This document shows, piece by piece, positions 51,518-60,800 of a DNA stretch of 64,000 nucleotides (its first letter is position 1; every line of letters begins with the position of its first letter). Location of the stretch: positions 45,180 through 109,179 of the forward strand of contig NZ_QNRR01000019.1 in assembly GCF_003315205.1 (NCBI RefSeq). Reading direction: 5' to 3'. A model generated the notes under the pieces. The model ran no database searches. It saw only the letters and a program-made list of their open reading frames with translations, and was not told the DNA's origin. The stretch comes from Roseimicrobium gellanilyticum. Its GTDB lineage: Bacteria; Verrucomicrobiota; Verrucomicrobiia; Verrucomicrobiales; Verrucomicrobiaceae. The translations under genes and the position numbers were made by a program.

Positions 51518-52405
51518 ATGGAGGACCAAGCCCCCGAGCCGCACGAAGAAGAGGATCCCATCCGCACCTGCGCATACACGGGCGAACGCCGCCCGCAATC
51601 GCAGATGGTGCGCATCGGGCCGCACTACGTGGTCGCAGAGTACAAGGATGCGGCCGTGCAGTTCCTCCAGCAGGGCAATGAGTTCGATCCTCCGGGCAAG
51701 GACATGCAGGCGCCCCCCGTGCGCCTCATGCCCCTGGTGACGAAGGCGTGGGACATCTTCCGGCAGCACTGGCTGCTGTTCTTCCTCATCAATGTCACTG
51801 TCGCACTTCCCGTGAGCATTCTGGAGGGCTATGTCAGCACCCAGGTGGATCCTGTGGAGGGTGGGATGCGGCTTCTTTTCTTCTCCATTTCCGTCAATGG
51901 CATCTTCATCAGTGTGGGTCACGCGGCAATCTTTGCAGCCATGTCCCGCATCTGGATGGGCAAGGTGCCCACTTATGGAAACGCGTGGTTCGTGACCATG
52001 GCACGATTGGGCAATGTGGTGCTGGCCAGCATCTTTGTGCTCATCCTCGTCATGGCGGGCTTCTTCCTTTGCCTTGTTCCCGGCTTCCTCGCGTCGGTGT
52101 GGCTGGCATTCACGATTTGCATTGTCATGGATGAGGGCCGCTCTGCCTGGCCCGCTGTGGAGAGGAGTGCGGATCTCGCCCGCGGGAGGTTCTGGCTGCT
52201 GTTCCTTTATTTCATCGCAGTAACGCTCCCCCTCACCGTCCTTGTTTTCATCTACCAGGTGGTTGTGCAGTTCGTGCCCACGCTGAGCCACTGGCTGTTG
52301 GATGCAGTGATACTGACAATTCTCTCCACCCCGTTGCTCCTCGTCCAGGTTTTCACGTTCGTACTCTACAGGGCTCTTCGCTCAGCTCCACCGGTGGTGA
52401 GCTGA
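51518..52405 (+). CDS. Polytopic membrane protein of unknown function
   Basis: 295 residues. The first 60 residues are polar and contain CAYTGERRPQSQMVRIGPHY, a possible small metal-binding or substrate segment. Five to six membrane helices follow (around LLFFLINVTVALPVSI, LGNVVLASIFVLILVMAGFF, LLFLYFIAVTLPLTVLVF and others). The fold recalls glycerophosphodiesterase-associated membrane domains or YciC-like proteins, but I cannot assign one. It follows the DapA-like gene by 33 bp. Confidence 0.72.
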   Translation: MEDQAPEPHEEEDPIRTCAYTGERRPQSQMVRIGPHYVVAEYKDAAVQFLQQGNEFDPPGKDMQAPPVRLMPLVTKAWDIFRQHWLLFFLINVTVALPVSILEGYVSTQVDPVEGGMRLLFFSISVNGIFISVGHAAIFAAMSRIWMGKVPTYGNAWFVTMARLGNVVLASIFVLILVMAGFFLCLVPGFLASVWLAFTICIVMDEGRSAWPAVERSADLARGRFWLLFLYFIAVTLPLTVLVFIYQVVVQFVPTLSHWLLDAVILTILSTPLLLVQVFTFVLYRALRSAPPVVS

Positions 52406-52540
52406 TCCGTTTGGCTCCGGCTCTGCCACCCTGCTTGCGCAGCACGCGGTGGAAGGTCCACCATCGAGATTCATCGCACTTGGCACCTGCATTTCGGAAA
52501 TAATCTCGGAATTGCCAGGCTCTCGCCATTCTGTATGCAC

Positions 52541-52571
52541 AAAAAAGAGCGAAGCAGAACGCTTCGCTCTT
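52541..52571 (-). terminator. Rho-independent terminator of the small basic protein gene
   Basis: On the minus strand, AAGAGCGAAGC pairs with GCTTCGCTCTT (52545-52555 and 52561-52571) around a 5-nt loop, then a T run follows. It is 31 bp after the stop at 52603. Confidence 0.92.
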
Positions 52572-52602
52572 GGTGGAAAAAGTAATGAGGCTTTTTGCCC
52601 GA

Positions 52603-52854
52603 CTAGGAGTTTTCCTCGGCAGCGGGAGCAGCGTCCTGAGCAGGAGCAGCATCAGCCTTCTTCGCGGCGGGGGCCTTGGCAGCCTTCTTCACGGCGGGCT
52701 TCTTGGCAGCAGCGGCCTTCTTGTCAGCATCCGAGGCGGCCTTCGCGGGACGGCTCACCTTGCGGCTGATGCCCTGCTTGGCGAGTTCCTTCTTGCGCTT
52801 CAGGTAAGCGGCGCGGCGGCGACGCTTGATGATCTTGTTGGATTGTTGTCCCAT
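52603..52854 (-). CDS. Small basic Lys/Ala-rich protein
   Basis: 83 residues, no signal peptide. The first 40 residues are strongly basic (MGQQSNKIIKRRRRAAYLKR followed by KKELAKQGISRK), and the rest is Ala/Lys/Pro-rich, ending in an acidic AAPAAEENS. Such composition suggests a nucleic-acid- or ribosome-associated protein, with the tail probably disordered. It is conserved-looking rather than random because of its clean start and terminator, but I know no name for it. Confidence 0.75.
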   Translation of the reverse strand: MGQQSNKIIKRRRRAAYLKRKKELAKQGISRKVSRPAKAASDADKKAAAAKKPAVKKAAKAPAAKKADAAPAQDAAPAAEENS

Positions 52855-53263
52855 GAGGATGGATGCAGTGTTTGTAAAAGAGGGCGGACAAGTTCCACCG
52901 ATGCTTGAAGAATCAAGGTGAAAAATGCGTCAGATCCCCAACTGACGAGGTTCGCATCCACCCACTCTCACCTACAAAAAGCCTTGCATGCCTGCGGAAC
53001 TGTGTTCACATTGACCCTGTTGACGGGCTTGCATGCCCTCACGAGTGACCCAAGGTTGCCTTCCGCGCAACGGTCCCGCCTGCCTCAAACGCGCCCTCAC
53101 GGGCATGCATCTCAGCGTTTCGAGCCCGGGTGCGGCACCCCCGCCTGGAATTTCCTGCACGGATCACCCCTTTCTTTCTTTTCTCGTACGTTCATTTCCC
53201 CACGGGCAGCACTTCGCGCCCATGGGCGACATCCCAGCTTCCCCACCCCACAACGAATCTGTC
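52855..53263. other. 409-bp stretch without a gene
   Basis: Lies between the divergent starts of the small basic protein (minus) and yebC (plus), so it should hold both promoters. A short direct repeat GCCTTGCATGCCTG / GCTTGCATGCCCTC is present around 52980-53040. I see no hairpin with a T run, no RNA gene and no open frame with a motif. Confidence 0.6.
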
Positions 53264-54013
53264 ATGGCAGGCCACAACAAATGGTCGAAGGTCAAGCACA
53301 TCAAGGCCGTAGTCGATGCCAAGCGCGGCAAGGTATTCAGCAAACTCGCCAAGGAGATTACGCTGGCGGCGAAGCATGGGGGCGGAAGTCCAGATACCAA
53401 TGCCCGGCTGCGCACTGCCATCTTGAACGCCAAGGCCCAGAACGTGCCTAATGACAACATTGAGCGTGCTATCAAGAAGGGTACCGGCGAGCTGCAGGGC
53501 GCAGCGCTGGAGGAAGTGGTCTATGAAGGCATTGGCCAGGGTGGCGTGGCTCTGCTCATCGAAGTGGTCACTGACAATCGCAATCGCAGCGTGAGCGACC
53601 TGCGCACCATTTTCAGCAAGCTGGGCGGCACCTTCGCGGATGCCGGCAGCGTTTCGTATCTTTTTTCCCGTCTCGGAGAGATCCGCCTGGACAAGCCCTC
53701 GCTCGAAGAAGACACCGTGATGGAGATCGCCCTCGAAGCAGGCGCGGATGACATCATCGGCGAGGAGGAAGAATGGGTGGTATACACCCCGGTGGATAAA
53801 CTTTTCGCTGTGGGCGGCGCCTTCCAGGCGAAGAACATCACGCCAAAATCACAACAACTCATCTACCAGCCATCCACCACTGTGACCCTGGACGATGAAT
53901 CCACGGCACGTTCTTTTCTCAAGCTGTACGACGCTTTGGACGACTACGACGACACGCAGAACGTGCACGCCAACTTCGAACTGGCTGATGAAGTGGTGGC
54001 CAGGCTCTCCTGA
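53264..54013 (+). CDS. YebC/PmpR-family protein
   Basis: 249 residues from the ATG at 53264 (MAGHNKWSKVKHIKAVVDAK), the exact family start; the frame opens 77 codons earlier. The family is thought to work as transcription regulators and, more recently, to help ribosomes at proline-rich stretches. N-terminal helix bundle (1-75) and two alpha/beta domains with YEGIGQGGVALLIEVVTDNR and YTPVDKLFAVGGAF are all present, so it is full length. The rho gene follows 35 bp downstream. Confidence 0.95.
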   Translation: MAGHNKWSKVKHIKAVVDAKRGKVFSKLAKEITLAAKHGGGSPDTNARLRTAILNAKAQNVPNDNIERAIKKGTGELQGAALEEVVYEGIGQGGVALLIEVVTDNRNRSVSDLRTIFSKLGGTFADAGSVSYLFSRLGEIRLDKPSLEEDTVMEIALEAGADDIIGEEEEWVVYTPVDKLFAVGGAFQAKNITPKSQQLIYQPSTTVTLDDESTARSFLKLYDALDDYDDTQNVHANFELADEVVARLS

Positions 54014-54048
54014 CGCCTCAAGACATACCTTTTGTATCGCATCTCTCG

Positions 54049-55890
54049 ATGACTGAGCATTCAACTTTGCAAGCGGGCTCCTCAACACCCACGCTGTTTC
54101 CCATGGCACCCGAGGAATCAAGATCGACTCCCAGCGGCAAACGCGCTGCGAAAAAGACAGCCAAAAAGGCGGTGAAGAAGTCTGCGAAAAAAGCAGCCGC
54201 CAAGACCGAGGTACAGGCTGAACTGCCCACCCCGCCCGCTCCCAAGAAGCGTGCCGCCAAAAAGAGCACCAAGGGTACGGCAAAGCGTGAAGAACGTGCC
54301 AGCGCTCCCGCAGCCGCAACATCCTCTGAAGTGATGGTGCAGGATGGTGGAGTCACTCGCGTGCCCGCAGCCGATGTGGTGCACCATGAGCCCGCCGCGC
54401 GTCCCGCGCCTGTCGATGCTCCGATTTCTGCTCCCGCGCCAGCCCCGGCTCCTGTGCCCGCTCCCGCACCTGTGGCGGAAGTTCGCGAAGCCCCGTCCCA
54501 GCCAGCACCACAGCAGCAGCAGCATGGCTCCGGTCATGCGCATCCGCGTGCTCACACGGGTGGCCAGCAGCATGGCGGCCAGGGTGGCCCCAATGCTCCC
54601 GCCCCCTCCGGAGAAGGCCAGCACCAGCACGGTGGCCATGGCCGCGGTCGCAAGTGGGAGAAGCGCAACAAGTTCCGTGAACGTTTCCGCGACAAGCATC
54701 GCGATCGTGATGGTCAGCCCCAAGGCGACGGCGAAGGCCAGCAGCAGCAGGCTCCCCCGCCCGAGCGCCCGCTTGGCCCGCCGGAGCCCAGCGAGGGCAT
54801 TCTTGAGCTCACACCGAAGGGCTATGGCTTCCTGCGCCAGAAGAGCCGCCAGTGGGCGGACTTCGCGCAAGACCCGTGGGTCTCTCCCGAATGGATTCGC
54901 AATCTCGGCCTGCGCACCGGCATGTACATCAAGGGTGTGGAGCGCATGGGGCACCGCGGACCTCAGGTCACGGAGATCAAGGAGGTGAACGGCCTGCCTC
55001 CGGAGAAGGTGCGCGATCTGCCACTCTTCGAAGAACTCAAGGCGGTGAACCCGAGCAAGCGCATCCAGCTTGAAACGGTCCCCACACGCCTCACTACGCG
55101 TGTGATGGATCTCATCACACCCGTCGGCCGTGGTCAGCGCGGCTTGATCGTGGCGCCTCCACGCGCCGGTAAGACCACTCTGCTGCAGCACATCGCCGAA
55201 GCCATCACGCAGAATCATCCGCAGATGCATCTGATGATCCTGCTGGTGGATGAGCGCCCTGAAGAAGTGACGGAGTTCCGCCGCACGCTGCCGAATGCCG
55301 AGCTGCACGCCAGCTCGAACGACAGTGATATCCGCAGCCACCTGCGCACCGCCGTGCTCGCCATCGAGCGCGCGAAGCGCCTTGTGGAAAGCGGTCAGCA
55401 CGTTTTCATGCTGCTGGACTCCATCACGCGCATGGCGCGTGCTTTCAATAACGCGCACAAGGGCGGAGCCACAGCCACAGGCGGTCTCGGTGTGGGTGCT
55501 CTGGAAATGCCCCGCCGACTCTTCGCTGCCGCACGCAACACGCGCGACGCCGGCTCCCTCACCATCCTCGCCACCACGCTGATTGAAACAAACAGCCGTA
55601 TGGACGACGCGATCTTCCAGGAGTTCAAGGGCACAGGTAACTTGGAACTCGTGCTCGATCGCAAGATCGCCGAACAGTACATCTATCCCGCGGTGAATAT
55701 CTTCCGCTCCGGCACCCGCCGTGAGGAACTGCTGCTGCCCCCCTTCCAGATGGAAAAGGTGCACATGCTGCGCCGCGGTCTCGCGGGTCACAAACCCATC
55801 GATGCCATCCAGCGTGTCATCACCCTCATGGAGCGCGCTCCGAACAATTCCCAGATGCTCATCGAGCTTCCGGGCAGGGTGAATGTGTGA
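54049..55890 (+). CDS. rho: Transcription termination factor Rho with long disordered N-terminal extension
   Basis: 613 residues, compared with about 420 in E. coli. Residues 1-247 are low-complexity: a Lys/Ala-rich part (RAAKKTAKKAVKKSAKKAAA), a Pro/Ala part, then a Gln/His/Gly part and a basic KWEKRNKFRERFRDKHRD. The conserved core starts near 248 with GILELTPKGYGFLR (RNA-binding cold-shock domain). It continues with Walker A VAPPRAGKTTLLQ (about 367-378), Walker B MILLVDERPEEVTE, the Q-loop and R-loop GLGVGALEMPRRLFAAARNT, and the C-terminal hexamer interface. The core is intact and functional in appearance. The extension may help in phase separation or RNA capture. Confidence 0.95.
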   Translation: MTEHSTLQAGSSTPTLFPMAPEESRSTPSGKRAAKKTAKKAVKKSAKKAAAKTEVQAELPTPPAPKKRAAKKSTKGTAKREERASAPAAATSSEVMVQDGGVTRVPAADVVHHEPAARPAPVDAPISAPAPAPAPVPAPAPVAEVREAPSQPAPQQQQHGSGHAHPRAHTGGQQHGGQGGPNAPAPSGEGQHQHGGHGRGRKWEKRNKFRERFRDKHRDRDGQPQGDGEGQQQQAPPPERPLGPPEPSEGILELTPKGYGFLRQKSRQWADFAQDPWVSPEWIRNLGLRTGMYIKGVERMGHRGPQVTEIKEVNGLPPEKVRDLPLFEELKAVNPSKRIQLETVPTRLTTRVMDLITPVGRGQRGLIVAPPRAGKTTLLQHIAEAITQNHPQMHLMILLVDERPEEVTEFRRTLPNAELHASSNDSDIRSHLRTAVLAIERAKRLVESGQHVFMLLDSITRMARAFNNAHKGGATATGGLGVGALEMPRRLFAAARNTRDAGSLTILATTLIETNSRMDDAIFQEFKGTGNLELVLDRKIAEQYIYPAVNIFRSGTRREELLLPPFQMEKVHMLRRGLAGHKPIDAIQRVITLMERAPNNSQMLIELPGRVNV

Positions 55891-55920
55891 GGACATCATC
55901 ACGTCTCTCACGGCGCGCCT

Positions 55921-56316
55921 ATGAAATACGCCTGGATCACTCTGCTCCTGGCGCTTGGATTTGCAGGAGGGTACCTCACCTGTACCCTCACCAGCAAAAC
56001 TCCCCAAACCCACCGCGTCGCTTTTGACGGAGACGATCTCCGCTCACTCGCTCCTGAATCGCAAATATTGGCGCTGAGCTCGGGGGATCCAAACGAGGAC
56101 GTGGAACAAGCGCTCCGTAAAGGTGACAGGCGCTACATTGCCATTCACAGGCGTTCGGTGGTGCCAGGCGTTGAGGGAAATCCCGGCGACACAAAGTTCA
56201 TCGTAGCGCCCTCTGATTACGTCACCTCTTTTGCGCAGGCGCAGTTGCTCACCCTGACGAAAAACTACGCCGCAGAGTACAACAAATGCCTGCAGGCGAA
56301 ACTAACTGCCAAGTGA
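55921..56316 (+). CDS. Membrane-anchored or secreted protein of unknown function
   Basis: 131 residues. One N-terminal hydrophobic segment (WITLLLALGFAGGYLTCTL), either an anchor or a signal peptide. The remaining 105 residues have no motif I recognise; two cysteines, one near the anchor and one near the end (NKCLQAKLTAK). It follows rho by 30 bp on the same strand and may be read through from it. Confidence 0.7.
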   Translation: MKYAWITLLLALGFAGGYLTCTLTSKTPQTHRVAFDGDDLRSLAPESQILALSSGDPNEDVEQALRKGDRRYIAIHRRSVVPGVEGNPGDTKFIVAPSDYVTSFAQAQLLTLTKNYAAEYNKCLQAKLTAK

Positions 56317-56446
56317 CCGGCTCCCCAGGTTGACCGTTTTTAAAACCGAGTTCCTATTTTTGGACGAATCTGTGCGTGAAGAGTCAGTAACTGCCGAGCA
56401 TCTCCGACGTATGCTCATCGGACACTGAAAACCAAAAACCTTCCCC

Positions 56447-57010
56447 ATGCCCGCCTCCAAGCCTCCACCCCGCGATGTCGATATCGACGCCGTCCTGCCA
56501 CCCGATGGCAAAGGGAAGGCTCCGTCTGGAAGGGACGCTGAGAACTCCTCAGAGGCTGCGCGCATCATTGCGCACTGGATGGATGAGTTCATCCGCATCC
56601 CGGGAACCAATGTGCGCATCGGGCTCGACCCCATCATTGGGTTGTTTCCAGGTGTCGGTGATTTCCTGGCGTCGAGCATTGGAGTGGTGACCCTTGCTGA
56701 GGGGGTGCGTCAGCGCGTCCCGGTGTCCGCGCTCATACGCATGGGCACGAATATCTTGATCAACGATGCGGTGGGCACCATTCCCGGTGTGGGTGACGTG
56801 TTCTCCGCGTGGTTCAAATCGAACTCCCGCAACCTCAAGCTCATCAATCAGTGGAAAGGCGGCGACAAGGCCGCAGTGCGTCGTGGCAGCCGCATCTTTA
56901 TGGTGGTGTTCATCTCCGTGTGGCTGGGCTTGCTGGTACTGTGGGCCATGGTGTGGATCACCTTCGCGACCATGATCTGGCAGCTCGGCAGCAAATTGTT
57001 TGGAGGCTGA
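56447..57010 (+). CDS. DUF4112 membrane protein
   Basis: 187 residues. The conserved pattern MDEFIRIPGTNVRIGLDPIIG, then LFPGVGDFLASSIGVVTLAEGVRQRVP, and AVGTIPGVGDVFSAWFKSN matches the DUF4112 family. It has two amphipathic segments and one to two membrane helices near the end (FMVVFISVWLGLLVLWAMVW). The family's function is unknown. A polar, charged leader of about 40 residues precedes the domain. Confidence 0.87.
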   Translation: MPASKPPPRDVDIDAVLPPDGKGKAPSGRDAENSSEAARIIAHWMDEFIRIPGTNVRIGLDPIIGLFPGVGDFLASSIGVVTLAEGVRQRVPVSALIRMGTNILINDAVGTIPGVGDVFSAWFKSNSRNLKLINQWKGGDKAAVRRGSRIFMVVFISVWLGLLVLWAMVWITFATMIWQLGSKLFGG

Positions 57011-57042
57011 GCTCGCAGGCGAGCAGCACACCCGGCATCGTC

Positions 57043-57780
57043 TTACCGGAGTCTTGATGACCTGTCGAGCTGCTGCGCCCACAATGCCGCTGCGGTTCGC
57101 GTCTCCACTCCGAGCTTGGCAAAGATAGCCTCCAAGTGCTTCTGCACCGTGCGTGCACTGATGCCGAGGATGAGCGCGATCTCCTTGTTCGTCTTGGCCT
57201 CTGCAACCCACGAGAGCACCTCCGCCTCGCGTGACGATAGCGAAGCCAGCAGCTTGCGCTGACGCACCGCGGCGAATGCACGCTGGATGGCGGGCTGTAG
57301 CAGCGACAACACCACACGGTCACGCTCTGTGTAATCCCGCGTGGAACTGGAGAGCACCATGCTCACGAGCTCACCCGGCGCAGGATGCACCGAGAGCGCC
57401 ATTTGCCGCTCGATGCCGAGATACTTGTATACCTCTTGATACAACCCAAGGTCATGAAGTTCGCGCCTCGTGATGAAGTCACTGATCTTTAGTGGTGCCG
57501 CGATGCCAAGTTCCGACTGCAACTTGAAGCAGGGATGCTGATGAATGAGCGCACCAAAGGGCTCCGCATATTTGTTGATCTCTGCATTGTTCACCGTGGA
57601 GGTGATCTTCAGCACACGACCTTGGGAGAACTCATTGCAGGCGACAAACTCTGAGTCGATGAGTTTCGGCAGCCAGCCAAAAATCAGGCGATCACGCAGG
57701 TCTTCATGACTGGAAGCTTCCAGCAGATCATGACTGCATTGCTTCACGGTTTCCAAGTCGAGGTGTGAGACTCGTTGCAT
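57043..57780 (-). CDS. LuxR-family transcriptional regulator
   Basis: 245 residues. The N-terminal half (about 1-170) is a mixed alpha/beta sensor-like region without a clear receiver or PAS motif. The C-terminal LuxR helix-turn-helix is SLSSREAEVLSWVAEAKTNKEIALILGISARTVQKHLEAIFAKLGVETR. It binds DNA as a dimer. It is divergent from the autotransporter at 57881, with a 100-bp gap, which makes that gene the first candidate target. No kinase is nearby, so the input signal is unknown. Confidence 0.9.
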   Translation of the reverse strand: MQRVSHLDLETVKQCSHDLLEASSHEDLRDRLIFGWLPKLIDSEFVACNEFSQGRVLKITSTVNNAEINKYAEPFGALIHQHPCFKLQSELGIAAPLKISDFITRRELHDLGLYQEVYKYLGIERQMALSVHPAPGELVSMVLSSSTRDYTERDRVVLSLLQPAIQRAFAAVRQRKLLASLSSREAEVLSWVAEAKTNKEIALILGISARTVQKHLEAIFAKLGVETRTAAALWAQQLDRSSRLR

Positions 57781-57880
57781 GGTCTTGGGGAGAAACTAGG
57801 GAAGGCACCGGGGAGTTGAAAGCGAAAATTACGCCAGATCGCGTATTTACCGTCATGTGGGTGGCGGCGACAGCAATCCC

Positions 57881-60800
57881 ATGATGACGAATGCCTTCCG
57901 TCGCGCAGTCTGGCTCGTTCTGATTTTTTTAACTCCTGCGGTTTTTCTAAACGCCCAGGTGACATGGAATGCCGGTACCGGAAACTGGTTCACCTCCAGC
58001 AACTGGACCCCGGGCGTGGTACCAACCTCGGCGATTGATGCATCCATCAACAATGGCGGCACAGCACAGATCCTGACGACAGGAGGACAGGTGAAGTTGC
58101 TGACTCTCGGTGCAAACGCGGGGCAATCAGGCACGCTCCAAGTGCAAGGCGGAGCACTCACCGCCTCCAGCTTCATGCTGGTGGGAGATTTTGGTTCCGG
58201 CACCGTCACCGTTTCCAGTGGGGGCACGCTCTCCACGGGCATCACTGGCATTGGCAACAATGCAGGGTCAAACGGGTTGGTCACGGTGACCGGTGCGAAC
58301 TCCCGGTGGACCTTCAGCAGTCAAGGTGATGTAGGCAGCAGCGGCCACGGGGAGCTCCACGTGCTGGAAGGCGGGACCGTGAGTTCCGGAAATGGCGCGA
58401 TGAATGTAGGCAATGACAATGGCGCCAGCGGCCTCGTGGTGATTACAGGCACGACGGCGGCCACGAGCAGTACAGTGGTGTTTACGTTCGTGGGAGCTGC
58501 GGTGAACAGCACCGGGGAAATCCGGGTGACCGGGCCAATGGCGACGTGGAATGGTGGCATCACCTCCATCGGGCAAAACGCACAAGGCACGGTAACGCTT
58601 TCCCAAGGCGCCACGGGGACGACCAACACACTCAACATTGGCAACACTGCAGTCTCGGTGGGTTCACTGACGGTGCAGAATGCGAATACCACACTCACCG
58701 CTGCCAGTGTGAATGTGGGTGTGAGCGGGCGCGGCACGCTGCTCATCGCGGATGGCGGGGTGGTGAACGGCACCCTTGGAAGAATCGGCCAGAACGTCGG
58801 CTCGACTGGTGAAGTGACCGTCACAGGGGCCAACTCCAGATGGCTGCTGTCCGGAGACATCACCACGGGGTCGGTGTCACCCGGGTCTGGCGGAAGTGCC
58901 ACGTTGTCGATTCTGAATGGCGGCCGTGTGCGCACGAATGGACGCTTCAACGCGAATGCCAACTTCAACCTCACGGTCAGCGGCACCAACTCCAAGCTGG
59001 AAATCCTCGATGTCGCCAGCTTCGGCTCGCTAGCTGGCGTGGTGGTGCAGAACTCGCAGGTGCAGGTCGTGAACGGTGGATCCGTAGTCACAGGCGCACC
59101 CGCAGCGCTGAGCAACAGCACCAATTTCCTGGCAGCTGTCGGAGACACATTGACGGTCACCATCACCAATGGCTCATGGACGGCTCAAGGGGGCATGGTC
59201 ATCACAGGTGTGGGCACGACCACCACCACGATTTCCCAAGGCTCCACCATCAACACTTCCTCCACCGCGCCGAATGTCGCCTCCTTCCAGATGGCTGGCA
59301 ACGCGGGAGGTGTGCACCATCTTACGGTTCAAGGCTCCGGCACTGTATGGAACAACTCTGGCTGGGCGCTGATTGGAGACCAGGGTTCAGCGACAGTGAC
59401 CGTGGAGAATGGAGCTGTGATGAGGAGCAGCTTTGTCGACGTGGCCCGGCGGGCCACCAGCACCTCAAAAATTACCGTGACGGGTGCGAACTCGCTGTGG
59501 GATGCCTCCTCGCTCGCGGGATTCGCGAGCACCATCGGTGAGGGCGGCGATGGCACACTGCACATATTGAACGGAGGCGAGTTTCGCGCCGATACCCTGA
59601 CCATGGGTAGTTCCTTTCTTGGGGTACATGGTGAAGGGCATCTGCTGGTCTCCGGGGCCAATTCGAAGCTCACCCTGACCGGCACCGCCGGTATCTTCGA
59701 TGGAGAACTCGAGGTCGGCCTGTTCAACGACAGCGAGGCCGTGTTTGAGAAGGGCGGCCAGCTTACAGGCAGGTATCTGTCCATCGCGGGTAATTCCGGT
59801 ACCACGGCCGAAGTCACCGTCAGTGACGCGGGGTCGGCCATCCATCTCACGGAACACATCGCGGTGGGAGTCAATGGCACCGGCACGTTCACCGTGAACA
59901 GTGGTGCCACGGTGGTGAGCAAGCAGGGCTTCGTCGGAGATCTGGATGGGGCAATCGGCAATGCCACCATCTCGGGCAGTGGCACTTCATGGACGATGAC
60001 GGAAGATCTCGAAATAGGATTTCAGGGAACCGGAACCGTGATCGTGGAGAACCAGGCCACTGTCACCGCAAGGCAGGTCCGCCTCAATGTGAGCAGCGAG
60101 GCACCGCTCCCATCCGTGCTGGAGGTGCGTGGCGGCGCCCTACTCGTGACGAGGCAAATCCGGGAAGGCGGCTTCTCCTGTGGATGCGGTGTCGGTGGCG
60201 GCAGTGAAGGAGTGGCCGGCGCCAAGCTCAACATCGACGGAGGTATCCTGCGAGCCACCGCGAATGAGCAGGACTTTCTTTTCGGATTCGAGTCCGGCGA
60301 CGTGGAGTTCAAGAGCGGTGGAGCCACCATTGATAGCAATGGCTTCAACATTGGGATCGGTGTGCCCCTCGGCGGTGCAGGGGGAATGACGAAGACAGGC
60401 CAGGGGATTCTGACCTTGTCAGGCACCACGAGCTATGCCGGAGCCACGCTGGTGAGTGCCGGCACGCTGCGGGTGAATGGCTCCATCACTCTCTCAGCCG
60501 TGACCTTGAGCGATGGCGCCACTCTTGGTGGTACGGGAAGCATCACGGGCAATACCACCATCAACAACGGCGGCAGGATTGCCCCCGGAGCAAGTCCCGG
60601 CACGTTGTCCGTGGGGAACCTGCTGCTGAACAATCTCTCGCTTCTGGACTATGAACTGGGCCCGCCGCAGCCTCCCGGCATCGCAGGCACGGATAGTGAC
60701 CTGCTTCAGGTGAATGGTGCGCTGACTTTGGATGGCGTGCTGAACATCGATCCACTCACGGGTTTCAATATCGGAACGTATCGCCTCATCAACTACTCCA

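Noticed and set aside
54118..56013. 631-codon open frame on the minus strand opposite rho
   Set aside because: Antisense to an intact Rho core; the low-complexity extension of rho keeps the opposite frame open by composition.
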